From positions 1-62,514 of the forward strand of contig DMSQ01000058.1 in the NCBI GenBank assembly GCA_003457135.1: DNA of 62,514 nucleotides. Reading direction: 5' to 3'. The translations under genes were made by a program, and so were the position numbers. The notes under the pieces were generated by a model that saw only the letters and a list, made by a program, of their open reading frames with translations, searched no databases and was not told the DNA's origin. This document shows, piece by piece, positions 31,936-40,155 of the stretch; the stretch's first letter is position 1, and each line of letters starts with the position of its first letter. The DNA comes from Prolixibacteraceae bacterium. GTDB lineage: Bacteria; Bacteroidota; Bacteroidia; Bacteroidales; Prolixibacteraceae.

Positions 31936-33285
31936 ATGGAAAGCACAGCGGGTAAAAACGGACAGCATCAAATAGGTCTATTCTCGGCTTCAAATATTGT
32001 AATCGCCAATATGGTCGGAGCCGGGATTTTTACAACTTCCGGATTGCTTATGAGCGGGCTCGGTAACCCATGGTATCTAATTATACTTTGGATAGTCGGA
32101 GGGATTATTGCCTTATGCGGGGCTCTCTCCTACGCCGAATTGGGAGCTGCAATGCCTCAGGCTGGCGGCGAATATATTTTTCTCTCCCGGCTGTATAGTC
32201 CCCTGTTTGGCTTTCTTAGCGGTTGGGTGTCATTTGTGGCCGGTTTTTCGGCCCCTATCGCTGCTTCGGCAATAGGTTTCAGCCATTATTTATTCAGGGC
32301 TTTTCCTGAACTTGCCAATGTCGGTAATCATGGATTATTCCCCGGCGAACATCTTGACAAGATCCTTGCAATAGCTGTTATCCTTCTTTTTACGCTTATC
32401 CATTTGCGTGGGCTTAAATTCGGCTCGAAAATCCAGAATTACCTTACGATCATGAAAGTCGTCCTTATTGCAGTACTTATACTTGCCGGATTGTTGTTCG
32501 GGAAAGGTGATTTTGCACATTTCTCACAAGGTGCGCCAATTGATTTTAATTTTAGTACCCTGAAAATAGTTGGCCTTTCACTCATGTGGATCATGTTTGC
32601 ATACAGCGGATGGAACGCTTCGACTTATATAGGTTCCGAAATAAAAAATCCGGAAAGGAACATACCCCGGTCGCTGTTATACGGAACAGGAATTGTCATG
32701 ATCCTGTATGTTTTCCTGAATCTGGTTTTTGTTTATGCCACACCCCCTGGAGGAATGAAAGATGTTATCTCTATTGGCGGATTAACCGTTAAAAATCTTT
32801 TTGGCAGTTCCATGGAATTTGCTTTTTCGTTGCTCATTGCATTCGCCCTTTTTTCTTCGTTAAGCGCCTTCATCATCATTGGGCCAAGAGTGTATTATTC
32901 GATGGCACGCGACGGATACTTCTTTCAGTTTGCCGCAAAAGTTCACCCGCGATATCATGTGCCTTCTGCGGCCATAATCATGCAGGCAGTCCTGGCCATC
33001 ATCATGGTTTTATCCGGAACTTTCGATCAGATTCTTACCTACATGGGCTTTTCACTTGGAATATTTCCTATACTGGCAGTGGCCGCTGTGTTTAAATTAC
33101 GGGCTGAAGGTAAAAGCAAGCGGATGAAAAAGGGATTTCCGGTACATCTGATCGTATATCTCTTTTTTGGAGTGATGATCCTTTTCCTTTCATACCTGGA
33201 ACGCCCTGTCGAATCATCCATAGCCCTTGCAACGGCTCTGGCAGGAATACCTTTCTTTTATTATTTTAAAAAGAAGAGGAGTTGA
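31936..33285 (+). CDS. APC-family amino acid permease
   Basis: This 449-residue integral membrane protein has 12 hydrophobic segments and the APC-family starts (SNIVIANMVGAGIFTTSGLL) and a central GSKIQNYLTIMKVVLIAVLI segment. It imports or exchanges amino acids at the inner membrane. It starts nine bases after the methyltransferase gene and is probably cotranscribed with it. Confidence 0.85.
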   Translation: MESTAGKNGQHQIGLFSASNIVIANMVGAGIFTTSGLLMSGLGNPWYLIILWIVGGIIALCGALSYAELGAAMPQAGGEYIFLSRLYSPLFGFLSGWVSFVAGFSAPIAASAIGFSHYLFRAFPELANVGNHGLFPGEHLDKILAIAVILLFTLIHLRGLKFGSKIQNYLTIMKVVLIAVLILAGLLFGKGDFAHFSQGAPIDFNFSTLKIVGLSLMWIMFAYSGWNASTYIGSEIKNPERNIPRSLLYGTGIVMILYVFLNLVFVYATPPGGMKDVISIGGLTVKNLFGSSMEFAFSLLIAFALFSSLSAFIIIGPRVYYSMARDGYFFQFAAKVHPRYHVPSAAIIMQAVLAIIMVLSGTFDQILTYMGFSLGIFPILAVAAVFKLRAEGKSKRMKKGFPVHLIVYLFFGVMILFLSYLERPVESSIALATALAGIPFFYYFKKKRS

Positions 33286-33355
33286 ACAAGTATTTGAAGA
33301 TCATGACATGAAAGTTGTTGGACCACCATTGAAAGCGGACTGAGACATCCCTGAC

Positions 33356-33736
33356 CTAAATTTTCTCCAGCACCTTTTTAAAGGCCGAAATCATGCCTTT
33401 TTCGATTGCCGGATATTCAGCGACATCTTTACCAATATAAACAAACATGATGGCAATTTGGAAGTTTTTAGCGGCTAATTCGCTATAAAAGCCCGGTTTA
33501 TTCAGTCGGAATGCTTCGCGCATGCGTCGTTTCAGGAGATTTCGCTTTACGGCATGTTTAAAATTCCGTTTCGAAACAGTAAATGCAGCCTGTACCGGAT
33601 ATGCCTGGCTGATTTCTGTTTTCAGGAAAACAACTTTGAGCGGATAAGCTAAAAAGGATTCGCCGGAGGTAAATAATTCCCCGATCAATTTTTGGCTGCA
33701 AAGCTTCTCTTCCTTCAGAAACGTAAATTCTTCCAT
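33356..33736 (-). CDS. Ribonuclease P protein component
   Basis: This 126-residue basic protein has the RNase P signature AVKRNLLKRRMREAFR near residue 67. It is a subunit of the enzyme that trims tRNA precursors. The ATG at 33736 is preferred over a TTG five codons upstream. A strong bidirectional hairpin lies 17 bases before its start, and hemD is upstream in the same direction. Confidence 0.9.
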   Translation of the reverse strand: MEEFTFLKEEKLCSQKLIGELFTSGESFLAYPLKVVFLKTEISQAYPVQAAFTVSKRNFKHAVKRNLLKRRMREAFRLNKPGFYSELAAKNFQIAIMFVYIGKDVAEYPAIEKGMISAFKKVLEKI

Positions 33737-33752
33737 CTGTCTAAAATACAAT

Positions 33753-33782
33753 AAAAAAGGGGAAATCTGTTTTCCCCTTTTT
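33753..33782. terminator. Hairpin terminator in the rnpA leader
   Basis: AAAAGGGGAAA and TTTCCCCTTTT form an 11-bp stem with a five-base loop and long A and T flanks. In the minus direction it is a normal terminator that sits between hemD and rnpA, 17 bases before the rnpA start. It may end the hemD transcript or act as an attenuator for rnpA. Confidence 0.75.
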
Positions 33783-33880
33783 GTAATATCTTTTTGAAGC
33801 TTGATTGCATTTCGTCCGAAGTGGCTTTAGTGTCTTGTTCAGCTTTATCGCACGGACGATTTATTTACTTCATCTTCTTT

Positions 33881-33982
33881 TTCTACAAATATTCCGCTCC
33901 TCTGGAGCTCTTTTCCTAAATGCATGTACCAACTGCGACTGCGAACTGCGACTGATCACTTTTTCCCTTTTTCCCTTTTCCT
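33881..33982. repeat. Repeat element plus short-phrase tract before hemD end
   Basis: The segment around the palindromic core GCTCCTCTGGAGC (33896-33908), with TTCTACAAATATTCC on its left, matches a dispersed repeat I know from many Bacteroidota genomes. Next to it, AACTGCGACTGC repeats at 33931 and 33944 (13-bp step). A CACTTTTTCCC / CCCTTTTCC tract follows, as in the tract before polA. It is non-coding. Confidence 0.55.
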
Positions 33983-33987
33983 GATTG

Positions 33988-34737
33988 TTATTGCGCCTTA
34001 TTGTGCTTTTTAATGAATTGCTCCAGGGCCATGGTCATTGAAGGGGCTTCGGCAGTTGGGGCTTCAATATCGAGCCTTAACCCTGCTTCCAGAATCGCTT
34101 TGGCCGTTGCCGGTCCAAAACAGGCAATTTTTGTATCATCCTGGGCAAATCCCGGAAAATTCTGCATCAGCGATTGAATTCCTGACGGGCTGAAAAAAAC
34201 CAGAATATCGTAATTTACATCTTTCAGATCAGATAAATCGCTGCTTACTGTATTGTAAATAATAGCTTTGGTGTATTGGTATCCGGCTTTATCGAGCAAC
34301 GAAGTAATTTCGGGTTGCCCAACCTGCGATAAGGGCATAAGAAACCTTTCTTCTTTGTGTTTTTTCATTACATCTATCAAATCCGGGAATTTACCGGCTC
34401 CATAAAAGATTTTTCGCTTGCGGTAAACGATGTATTTTTGCAGATAAAAAGCTGTCGCTTCCGAATTACAGAAGTATTTCATACTATCAGGAATGATCAA
34501 CCGAAGTTCGGGGCAGATTCTGAAAAAATGATCGATGGCGGTGCGACTGGTAAATATAACTGCCGTATGATCAAGTATTTGTACTCTGGTTTGTCTGAAC
34601 TCTTTGGCTGAAACACCCTCAACCTGGATGAACGGACGAAAGTCAACCTGTACATTATTTTTTTCAGCCAGATCGAAATAAGGCGATTTGGCAGTATCAG
34701 GTTTGGGCTGCGAAACTAATATTTTCTTGATCTTCAA
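33988..34737 (-). CDS. Uroporphyrinogen-III synthase
   Basis: This 249-residue enzyme of heme synthesis closes hydroxymethylbilane to uroporphyrinogen III. It starts at a TTG (an in-frame stop lies five codons upstream), with KIKKILVSQPKPD, and has the HemD segments VIFTSRTAIDHF near residue 60 and FFSPSGIQSL near residue 186, ending with AKAILEAGL. Its position between DUF4271 and rnpA is a conserved Bacteroidales arrangement. Confidence 0.85.
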   Translation of the reverse strand: MKIKKILVSQPKPDTAKSPYFDLAEKNNVQVDFRPFIQVEGVSAKEFRQTRVQILDHTAVIFTSRTAIDHFFRICPELRLIIPDSMKYFCNSEATAFYLQKYIVYRKRKIFYGAGKFPDLIDVMKKHKEERFLMPLSQVGQPEITSLLDKAGYQYTKAIIYNTVSSDLSDLKDVNYDILVFFSPSGIQSLMQNFPGFAQDDTKIACFGPATAKAILEAGLRLDIEAPTAEAPSMTMALEQFIKKHNKAQ

Positions 34738-34769
34738 GGTATTTGCTTTTTAATTAATCCCTTTCTAAC

Positions 34770-35738
34770 TTATATTAATAATAAATAGTAGATCAGAAGT
34801 AATGGTAAAAATTCAAGGGTACAAAGGTATAAAATCAAATATGAAATTGAAAAATGTTTTTTCAAGAAAATTTTTCCACCCCGGATAAGTGACATGAAAT
34901 AGAAAAAAGCAATAAGAATAAGGCCTGCAACCATGACCGGTTCAACCTGCCTTAAAGGTACAAAGGCAATGGTGGCTGTAACCGGAAGCAAAAACAAGCC
35001 AAGCACCCGATTGAAAACGGTGATACTGAACAGATATTCATTCACTTCAGAGGTGCTTTCTGTCAAAACGCCAAGAATATAATAAATCAGTTTTTTGGCA
35101 ATAAAATACCCTGTTACAATTAGCAGGCAGGTCAGGTAAATGGAAGAGGATTGCGAAAATCCCATATTGATTTTAAAGTTATTCAGTAATTGGTAAAAGA
35201 AAAGCGCCATGACCAAACTGAAAATCACATCAAGGCGAAAAGATGCGTGAAATAAGTTAAAGTATCGTTCGCGGAATAAACGGGTAAACGTCGAATAACT
35301 CGTGGTTGCCTGAATTAGCTGGCTCAGGTATTTATTGAAAATGAGCCGTACCGAAGCAAAAAGGATAATGGACAATACCAAAACGCCGATCAACCAGTCG
35401 GGATTTGACCTGAAAACCTTTTTCCCGGGAAAAACCACTTCGACTTTATCGAGTACCGTGTGCAGTGAATCGTATGGAATTGGCTGAATCAGTTTTTTTT
35501 GATAATCGAATACGGGATTGTAAGCTTTTCGAAACTGCGACCATTCCAGCTTTCGCCCAAAAAAGATGATACTGTCAGGAGCAATAAAACTGGCATTTAT
35601 GGAATCAAGTACTGTAGAATCCTGCAGATTGTCCGGGATAAAGCCATGTCCGGATTTAAAGGTATTTGTTTCCAAAAAAGCCGGATTCAAATTCAGGATA
35701 GAGGTCACAGAGTCTGATTTGACTTGATTCGATTGCAT
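34770..35738 (-). CDS. DUF4271 membrane protein
   Basis: This 322-residue protein has an N-terminal extracytoplasmic-type region and about eight hydrophobic segments from residue 115 on (LIGVLVLSIILFASV, AFFYFMSLIRGG and others). DUF4271 proteins are found next to hemD and rnpA in Bacteroidales; function unknown. I chose the ATG at 35738 over an upstream TTG. Confidence 0.8.
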   Translation of the reverse strand: MQSNQVKSDSVTSILNLNPAFLETNTFKSGHGFIPDNLQDSTVLDSINASFIAPDSIIFFGRKLEWSQFRKAYNPVFDYQKKLIQPIPYDSLHTVLDKVEVVFPGKKVFRSNPDWLIGVLVLSIILFASVRLIFNKYLSQLIQATTSYSTFTRLFRERYFNLFHASFRLDVIFSLVMALFFYQLLNNFKINMGFSQSSSIYLTCLLIVTGYFIAKKLIYYILGVLTESTSEVNEYLFSITVFNRVLGLFLLPVTATIAFVPLRQVEPVMVAGLILIAFFYFMSLIRGGKIFLKKHFSISYLILYLCTLEFLPLLLIYYLLLI

Positions 35739-35837
35739 ACCGCCTGCCAATTGTATAAGTTTGTGTGGGCAAAAGTAGTGATTAATAGCTTTTATTCGGT
35801 TAATACATCAGGCGAATTGAGTAAAATATAAAAACCA

Positions 35838-36791
35838 ATGGATTACAGCAAGATCAAAATATACCAGGCTCCCCTGCAGGGATTTACTGATTATACATTT
35901 CGTAAGGTCATTTCTGAAGTATTTGGCGGCATTGATAAATATTTCATTCCGTATTTGTCGTACGGAAAAGGAAGGGCCATTAAAAAGTCATCCATCAAAG
36001 AAGTACTTCCTGAAAACAATGTGGCTTTGCCCGTTGTACCTCAGGTCCTGTTTGCTGATGTACATGAACTGTTTGATCTGGTGGCCATCCTGGTTGAATA
36101 TGGTTACAAAGAAATCAACCTGAACCTCGGATGTCCATATCCGATGGCCACCAATAAAGGGAGGGGCGCTGCCTGGCTCGAAAAACCGGAAGCTCTGGCC
36201 GAAACTCTCCAACAACTTTTCGCACAAGGATTTCAGGCCAGTTTTTCGGTAAAATTACGGACAGGATTGACAAGCGATCAGGATTTCCGGTCAATTGTTG
36301 ATGTTTTGAACCAGTTCCCTCTGTCAGAAGTTATTTTTCATCCCCGCACGGCAAGCCAGATGTATGATGGAAAAGCCAATCCGAAGTTGTTTGCTGAAGC
36401 TGTTTCGCTGGTAAAACATCCGTTGGTTTACAATGGTGATTTACTTACGGAAGCTGATTTTCAGGAATTGAAAATCACTTTGCCTGAACAATCCTCATGG
36501 ATGATTGGCCGTGGTTTACTGATTGATCCTTCATTGCCCTTGCGCCTGAAAGGTAAAGCCCTGGAAGCGAAAGAACTTCGCAAAAAAATGAAGGAATTTC
36601 ATGACCAGCTTTTGGAAGCTTATTCGGCCCGGCTTGAAGGCAGCGGCCATCTTTTGATGAAAATGAACCAATTCTGGACGTACTTCAGCGAATCGTTTGA
36701 AAATCCGCACAAGACCATGAAACTGGTAAAAAAATCGGGAAGTCTCCTAAAATATAATGCCGCGGTGGTGGAGATTTTCCGGAACTATTGA
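35838..36791 (+). CDS. tRNA-dihydrouridine synthase
   Basis: This 317-residue flavoenzyme reduces uridines in tRNA. It has the TIM-barrel Dus motifs: PLQGFTDYTFRKV near residue 12, INLNLGCPYPMATNKGRGAA near residue 92 with the catalytic Cys, SVKLRTGL near 138 and YNGDLL near 195. It is divergent to the DUF4271 gene and is followed by a repeat tract. Confidence 0.9.
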   Translation: MDYSKIKIYQAPLQGFTDYTFRKVISEVFGGIDKYFIPYLSYGKGRAIKKSSIKEVLPENNVALPVVPQVLFADVHELFDLVAILVEYGYKEINLNLGCPYPMATNKGRGAAWLEKPEALAETLQQLFAQGFQASFSVKLRTGLTSDQDFRSIVDVLNQFPLSEVIFHPRTASQMYDGKANPKLFAEAVSLVKHPLVYNGDLLTEADFQELKITLPEQSSWMIGRGLLIDPSLPLRLKGKALEAKELRKKMKEFHDQLLEAYSARLEGSGHLLMKMNQFWTYFSESFENPHKTMKLVKKSGSLLKYNAAVVEIFRNY

Positions 36792-36819
36792 AAAAATTTC
36801 AGGTTCCAAATTTCAAGTA

Positions 36820-36946
36820 CCAGGTTTGACTATTAATGTCATTTATTGTCATTCAATAGTCATTTATAGTCATTGTTCTTACAATTAATGGCGCGAAGCT
36901 AATGACCACCAATGACTTTTTCCTGTTTCCCTTTTCCTTTTTACGT
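36820..36946. repeat. Short-phrase repeat tract (GTCATT type)
   Basis: GTCATT occurs at 36838, 36848, 36859 and 36869, about every 10-11 bases, and its complement AATGAC at 36901 and 36911. A CTTTTTCC...CCCTTTTCC tract follows, as in the tract before hemD. The tract separates a dus gene from a small frame next to polA and is non-coding. Confidence 0.65.
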
Positions 36947-36950
36947 ATTT

Positions 36951-37100
36951 TCAGGAGCAATTCTCCTGTTCATAAACTTCAAGCAAATACATCAGTTTTT
37001 CAAGGTCATCCGCTTCAGGAGTATCTTCAGGTGCATCACAGATTTCCAAAAACTTTTTCAACGCTTCCCTGTAATCATCCTCATTAAAAAGTGTTTCCAT
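36951..37100 (-). CDS. Small acidic protein like the N-terminal part of HigA-type antitoxins
   Basis: This 49-residue protein starts with METLFNEDDYREALKKFLEI and continues with APEDTPEADDLEKLMYLLEV. The pattern resembles the N-terminal dimer helix and a D/T-P-E-x-D-E-L-x-x-L segment of HigA-type antitoxins, but the helix-turn-helix is missing. It lies 10 bases after polA in the same direction. It is either a truncated antitoxin or a small independent protein. Confidence 0.5.
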   Translation of the reverse strand: METLFNEDDYREALKKFLEICDAPEDTPEADDLEKLMYLLEVYEQENCS

Positions 37101-37110
37101 CATTTTGAAG

Positions 37111-39906
37111 TTAGTGCGCATCCAGCCAATTATCGCCTGCGTTCATTTCAACAGTCAGGGGCACGCCAATGTTTACCGCGTTTTCCATTTCATGTTTTAC
37201 AATACTTTTCACTTGTTCCAGTTCGGGTTTCCAAACATCAAAATTCAATTCATCATGCACCTGAAGGATCATTTTTGAACGCAGTTTCCGTTCGTTCATC
37301 GCTTTCCAGATGTTGACCATCGCAATTTTGATCACATCGGCCGCCGAACCCTGAATGGGCGCGTTGATGGCATTCCTTTCGGCCACTCCGCGAACCACCG
37401 CATTAGCCGAATTGATGTCGTTCAGGTAGCGTTTCCGTCCTTTGATGGTTTCTACAAATCCTCTTTTTCGTGCATTTTCGATGCTCGAATCCATGAATTT
37501 TTTGATATCCGGAAAGTTCTCAAAATAACCGTCAATCAGTTCTTTGGCTTCGGTTCGTGGAATATTCAGCCGGGCAGATAGTCCAAAAGCCGAAATCCCG
37601 TAAATGATCCCGAAGTTGGCTGTTTTAGCTTTCCGCCGCATGTCGGAAGTAACTTCTTCGAGCGGAATTTTGTAAATTTTTGAAGCGGTGATGGAGTGGA
37701 TATCCTGATTGTTACGGAAGGCCTCCATCATCTGTTGGTCTTTGCTCAAGGCAGCCATAATCCGCAATTCAATTTGCGAGTAGTCGGCAGATAAAAACGT
37801 ATGCTGATCGTCGGACGGAATAAAAGCTTTGCGCAGTTCGCGGCCGTTTTCGTCGCGGATTGGGATATTTTGCAGGTTCGGATTGGTCGAACTCAACCGC
37901 CCTGTGGCTGCAATCGCCTGGTTGTACGAAGTATGGAGTTTCTTCGTCTTTGGATTGATGAGCAATGGCAATGCTTCGACATAGGTTGAAAGCAATTTTT
38001 TCAATCCTCTAAATTCCAGAATCTTGGCAATGATCGGGTGTTTGTCTGAAAGTTTTTCGAGCGTTTCTTCGGCAGTCGAATACTGTTTGGTTTTGGTCAT
38101 TTTGGCATTCGGATCAATTTTCAGCTTTTCGAACAGGACGACTCCCAATTGTTTGGGCGATGAAACATTAAATTCCTCGCCGGCCATCTGAATGATTTCG
38201 CGCTCGATTTCGATAATCTGTTTGCGCAGAACTTCGGCATAAATCTTTAATTCCGAAGTGTTTAAATTTACTCCCGCAATTTCCATATCAGCCAGAACAT
38301 AAATTAGTGGCATTTCAATTTCATCGAATAACTTTCGAGTGCCGCTGTTGTTCAGGTCTTTTTCGATGGCCAGTTTAAGTTGCAAAGTCAAATCAGCATC
38401 TTCGCATGAATAGTCCCGCAATTGCTCCGGATTGGCATCGCGCATGGTTTTCTGGAACAAGCCTTTGCCCCCGATCAGCGTGTCGGTAGTAATCTTCCGG
38501 AAATGGAGGTATTGCCCGCACAAATAATCCAGATTATGCCGCATTTCTGGCTGAATCAGGTAATGAGCAATCATGGTGTCGAACAGCGGTCCGCGGATTT
38601 CGAGCCCGTAATTTTTCAGGATGGAAAGGTCGAATTTGATGTTTTGACCTATTTTCAGGATTTTTTCGTCGCCAAAAACCAAACGGAATTCCTGAACAAT
38701 CTCAGTGGCCTGCTGTCGGTTTGCCGGCAAAGTAACGCAATATGCTTCGTGGCTGCGGAAAGCAAACGACATACAAACCAATTCGGCAGTCATCGTATCC
38801 AATCCGGTAGTTTCAGTGTCGAAACAAAATTCCATCTGTACGGATAGTTCAGCGCGTAAACTTGCCCTCTGCTCAGCAGTTTCAACCAGGTAATACTGGT
38901 GTGGTATGGTGTTTATTGAATCAAGATTTTTGCTTTCCTCGGGTTTCTCTTCAGAAGCCGTATTCGAAAATCCGAACAAGTTTCCCTGTTCAAATTGGGC
39001 ATCAGCGACGGGTTTCGGTTTTTCTTCCTGTTTTCGGATCAACTGACGGAATTCCAGTTCGGTAAATATCTCGTTTAATTTCTGAATATTGGGATCTTCC
39101 ATAATCAGCTTGTTCTCGTCAAATTCAACCGGAACATCCAGAATAATTTCGGCCAGTTTGCGCGACATTCTGACTTGTTGCTCAAATTCTATCAGGTTTT
39201 CTTTTAGTTTTCCCTTCTGGGAATCGATGTTTTGGTAAAGACCGTCAACAGATTTAAATTCTGAAATCAGCTTCATGGCCGTTTTCGGACCAACTCCAGG
39301 GCATCCGGGAATATTGTCGGATGCATCGCCCATCAGGCCAAGCACATCAATCACCTGCCACGGTTCGGCAACTTCAAAATTCTGCCTGACTTCAGGAATG
39401 CCCCATATTTCAGGAGCTTCGCCGCCACGCGAAGGTTTGTACATGAATATATTTTCGGAAACCAACTGTGCGTAATCCTTGTCAGGAGTCATCATATAGG
39501 TGATGTATCCCATCGTTTCGGCTTTTTTGGCCAAAGTTCCGATCACATCATCTGCCTCAAAACCGGGTTTTTCAAGCAATGGAATATGGTAGGCTTCAAT
39601 AATTTTCCGGATATACGGAATTGATTTTCGCAGATCTTCCGGCATTTCTTCACGGTTCGCCTTGTAGGCTTCAAACATTTCGTGCCTGAAAGTGGGTACA
39701 TTCATATCAAATACAACAGCAATATGCGTGGGTTTCTGTTCTCTCAGCAATTGCTCCAGAATATTCACAAAACCAAGCATTGCTGAGGTATTCAATCCTT
39801 TGGAATTGAAACGCGGATTTTTAATAAACGCGAAATACGACCGGTAAATAAGCGCATAAGCGTCTAACAGGAAAAGTCGTTTATCGGCGGTGTTGTGTTC
39901 GGTCAT
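37111..39906 (-). CDS. DNA polymerase I
   Basis: This 931-residue enzyme has the 5' nuclease domain (residues 1-290; LLDAYALIYRSYFAF, GDASDNIPGCPGVGPKTAM), the 3'-5' exonuclease with intact acidic residues in FCFDTETTGLD near residue 363, and the polymerase domain with motifs SADYSQIELRIMAALS, KTANFGIIYGIS and VHDELNFDV. All three activities appear present, so it is a complete repair polymerase. The next gene in the same direction is a 49-residue frame 10 bases away. Confidence 0.95.
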   Translation of the reverse strand: MTEHNTADKRLFLLDAYALIYRSYFAFIKNPRFNSKGLNTSAMLGFVNILEQLLREQKPTHIAVVFDMNVPTFRHEMFEAYKANREEMPEDLRKSIPYIRKIIEAYHIPLLEKPGFEADDVIGTLAKKAETMGYITYMMTPDKDYAQLVSENIFMYKPSRGGEAPEIWGIPEVRQNFEVAEPWQVIDVLGLMGDASDNIPGCPGVGPKTAMKLISEFKSVDGLYQNIDSQKGKLKENLIEFEQQVRMSRKLAEIILDVPVEFDENKLIMEDPNIQKLNEIFTELEFRQLIRKQEEKPKPVADAQFEQGNLFGFSNTASEEKPEESKNLDSINTIPHQYYLVETAEQRASLRAELSVQMEFCFDTETTGLDTMTAELVCMSFAFRSHEAYCVTLPANRQQATEIVQEFRLVFGDEKILKIGQNIKFDLSILKNYGLEIRGPLFDTMIAHYLIQPEMRHNLDYLCGQYLHFRKITTDTLIGGKGLFQKTMRDANPEQLRDYSCEDADLTLQLKLAIEKDLNNSGTRKLFDEIEMPLIYVLADMEIAGVNLNTSELKIYAEVLRKQIIEIEREIIQMAGEEFNVSSPKQLGVVLFEKLKIDPNAKMTKTKQYSTAEETLEKLSDKHPIIAKILEFRGLKKLLSTYVEALPLLINPKTKKLHTSYNQAIAATGRLSSTNPNLQNIPIRDENGRELRKAFIPSDDQHTFLSADYSQIELRIMAALSKDQQMMEAFRNNQDIHSITASKIYKIPLEEVTSDMRRKAKTANFGIIYGISAFGLSARLNIPRTEAKELIDGYFENFPDIKKFMDSSIENARKRGFVETIKGRKRYLNDINSANAVVRGVAERNAINAPIQGSAADVIKIAMVNIWKAMNERKLRSKMILQVHDELNFDVWKPELEQVKSIVKHEMENAVNIGVPLTVEMNAGDNWLDAH

Positions 39907-39918
39907 GATTGGTATATT

Positions 39919-40012
39919 TATAATTAGCGATTAACGATCAACGATTTGTGATTTACGATTTTTATTACTTCGGCAATCGTTAATCCATAATCGTTAATCT
40001 GCAATCAATTGT
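39919..40012. repeat. Short-phrase repeat tract (AACGAT type)
   Basis: GATTAACGAT (39929) and its reverse complement ATCGTTAATC (39976 and 39990) occur with many related phrases (ATCAACGATT, GATTTACGATT). Copies therefore lie in both orientations. The tract fills part of the 250-base gap between polA and the CotH gene and is non-coding. Confidence 0.65.
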
Positions 40013-40155
40013 CTTCGGCATATCGTTCTGCAAACGAGTTGCTGGTTTTGTACAAACGAACGCTGAAAGGCTCAAGATGTTCAGGTTAAAGTTGTTTCAA
40101 TTTATTGACTATATAAACTGCGGTTGTGTTTATGTTTTCGTTCGTAACTGCTTAT

